A DNA stretch of 64,000 bases from Lentisphaera araneosa HTCC2155. GTDB lineage: Bacteria > Verrucomicrobiota > Lentisphaeria > Lentisphaerales > Lentisphaeraceae. The DNA is taken from positions 281,897 through 345,896 of the forward strand of contig NZ_ABCK01000003.1 in assembly GCF_000170755.1 (NCBI RefSeq), read 5' to 3'. The position numbers and the translations under genes were made by a program. The notes beneath the pieces were generated by a model. It was not told the DNA's origin. It saw only the letters and a program-made list of their open reading frames with translations, and did no database searches. Positions 63,121 to 64,000 of the stretch are shown in pieces (the stretch's first letter is position 1; each line of letters begins with the position of its first letter).

Positions 63121-64000
63121 TTAAATGTCATAGCCACCAAAATAGCCTTTGTATGGTTCCTTGATTTTTAAGATTTCTGCCTCTAGCGCTTTTACTTTCT
63201 GTCTGGTCTCTTCTTCGCTGCTAGAGTGACTTTCGTGTAAGGGGTCAATGATGTCGGCTTGGTTATGAGTCCATGTAAGTTCTTGCTCTGAAGTATCATC
63301 TAATTGTCCAGTTTTTGCCAAGTGATCTTCTTTAGCTTTTAGGTATGTTCTGAGCTCATTAGCTAAGGACCAGGAATGAGCTTCTGTTTTCAGGGAGTCA
63401 ATGCGATTTTCAAGATTGTATTGAGCGCGCTCGATTTTATTGATTTCCTTCTCAAGGCTACGGATTTTCTGACGATCGATTTCCTTTTTGGCTTCTCGTT
63501 TTTTCTTAGTAAGTGAACAATCAAATTCGTGGACAGCTTTTTTGATGAGAGCTTCGAATAATTTATCTAAGCAATGCTCGACTCATTGAACTTTTCTATC
63601 ACTCCAGCTAGACTGAAAATTCGGGCAATAGGATATGATTTTTAAAGTTAGTTTTTGGTGGCAGTTTTCATGTAATTCAATCGCGATTTTTTGATCGTGG
63701 ACAATTAAATCGACTCCTTGGTAGCGATTACTTTCAGTGACAATGTAACCACGTTTTTCGGCTTGCTTAAATATTGTATTAAGAATTAGCTTGGCCCTAG
63801 AGAATGATGTGATATTTCTCAAACCGTACCCACTTGGAGGATGAAAATAATTTGACCAAGGATTGCGCTTAGCTTCTTCCTTCTCCTTGTTATAGAGCTC
63901 TGTATATTTCGTTATTAGGGGGTGGCTGCCGCGTAGATCTTTCGTAATCTCAATATCCCTATGCTTTTCCTCATCTTCCATAGCTCTAAGCAAAAACTCA
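63121..64000 (-). pseudogene. gene interrupted by an in-frame TGA (63583-63585); start lies at or beyond the window edge
   Basis: The upstream part (window end to 63586) reads NPWSNYFHPPSGYGLRNITS, KLILNTIFKQAEKRGYIV and ends SSWSDRKVQ-TGA. The same frame then runs 153 more codons to TAA at 63121: VEHCLDKLFEALIKKAVHEF, then a long Lys/Glu-rich coiled region (REAKKEIDRQKIRSLEKEIN) and the end YKGYFGGYDI. The downstream part has no ATG or GTG start, only a TTG at 63321. Together they form one protein of over 290 residues. The frame is open to 64000. It may be a nonsense-mutated gene or be read through. The first part resembles a domain common in phage and plasmid hypothetical proteins, function unknown. 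Confidence 0.7.

Larger units (their letters stand above)
52853..64000. mobile_element. integrated phage-like element at tRNA-Gly, extending past the window
   Basis: Integrase and repressor on the minus strand, then a rightward operon of RecA-fold ATPase, replication-like protein, unknown genes and terminase large subunit. Several neighbouring genes overlap by 4 to 8 bases, unlike much of the chromosome to the left. No portal, capsid or tail gene lies in these 11 kb, and no second copy of the tRNA-Gly 3' end was found. The right end is therefore outside. It could be a prophage, a decayed prophage or a phage satellite. Confidence 0.85.

Noticed and set aside
1..64000. CRISPR array or cas genes
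   Set aside because: No regularly spaced identical repeats with unique spacers and no Cas-like protein were seen; the short repeats at 52974, 55583 and 16008 are too few and degenerate.

Overview
The window looks like a chromosomal segment of a marine PVC-group bacterium, most likely Lentisphaera or a close relative. This is an inference from an AT-leaning genome, a fused ResB/CcsA cytochrome c maturation protein, a DUF349 coiled-coil protein, a sulfatase-family protein, TPR plus Ser/Thr kinase pairs and WG-repeat proteins. No rRNA or other decisive marker is present. Two tRNA genes are present: tRNA-Lys(TTT) and tRNA-Gly(TCC).

Layout. 1-5 kb: umuDC (umuC cut by the window edge), a small protein with a duplicated helix-turn-helix-like unit, infA, and a SWIM-domain SNF2 helicase. 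5-9.5 kb: a zinc-ribbon protein, a PtsN-like EIIA, a large DUF349 protein and a small alpha/beta hydrolase. 9.5-14.2 kb (minus): frr-cysS-purD followed by a sulfatase-fold protein with a degenerate active site. 14.4-21.3 kb (plus): cupin, transaldolase, a WG-repeat exported protein, an MscS channel, an aminotransferase and a YycJ-like metallohydrolase. 21.3-29.5 kb (minus): a single-domain response regulator, aroA, the infC-rpmI-rplT operon (infC with a TTG start), and ccsBA coupled to an exported triple-repeat protein. 29.6-30.2 kb: a 45-residue membrane micro-protein gene and a frameshifted second copy. 30.4-36.9 kb: a complete SUF iron-sulfur operon led by an Rrf2/IscR-type regulator, whose promoter carries an inverted repeat between -35 and -10.

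37-52.8 kb: an exported adenosine deaminase, pyrB, a TPR / Ser-Thr kinase / zinc-ribbon membrane operon, rnd-trmH-recD2, tRNA-Lys-rpoZ, a lipoprotein, a PH-like membrane protein, purC, and a zinc-ribbon / divergent MurC-like ligase / acpS operon.

52.85 kb to the window end is a mobile element next to tRNA-Gly(TCC). It has a divergent tyrosine recombinase facing the tRNA, a phage-type repressor, a strong rightward promoter, then a tightly overlapped rightward operon: RecA-fold ATPase, putative replication initiator, several unrecognised proteins, a terminase large subunit and one more unknown. No portal, capsid or tail gene is seen, and no right-hand att copy was found, so the element runs past the window. 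Its last gene (minus) is interrupted by one in-frame TGA. Short direct repeats near the integrase and at the start of the early operon resemble ends of IS21-family elements. The element's unknown genes, the TGA-interrupted gene, the degenerate sulfatase and the duplicated micro-protein are the least explained parts of the window.
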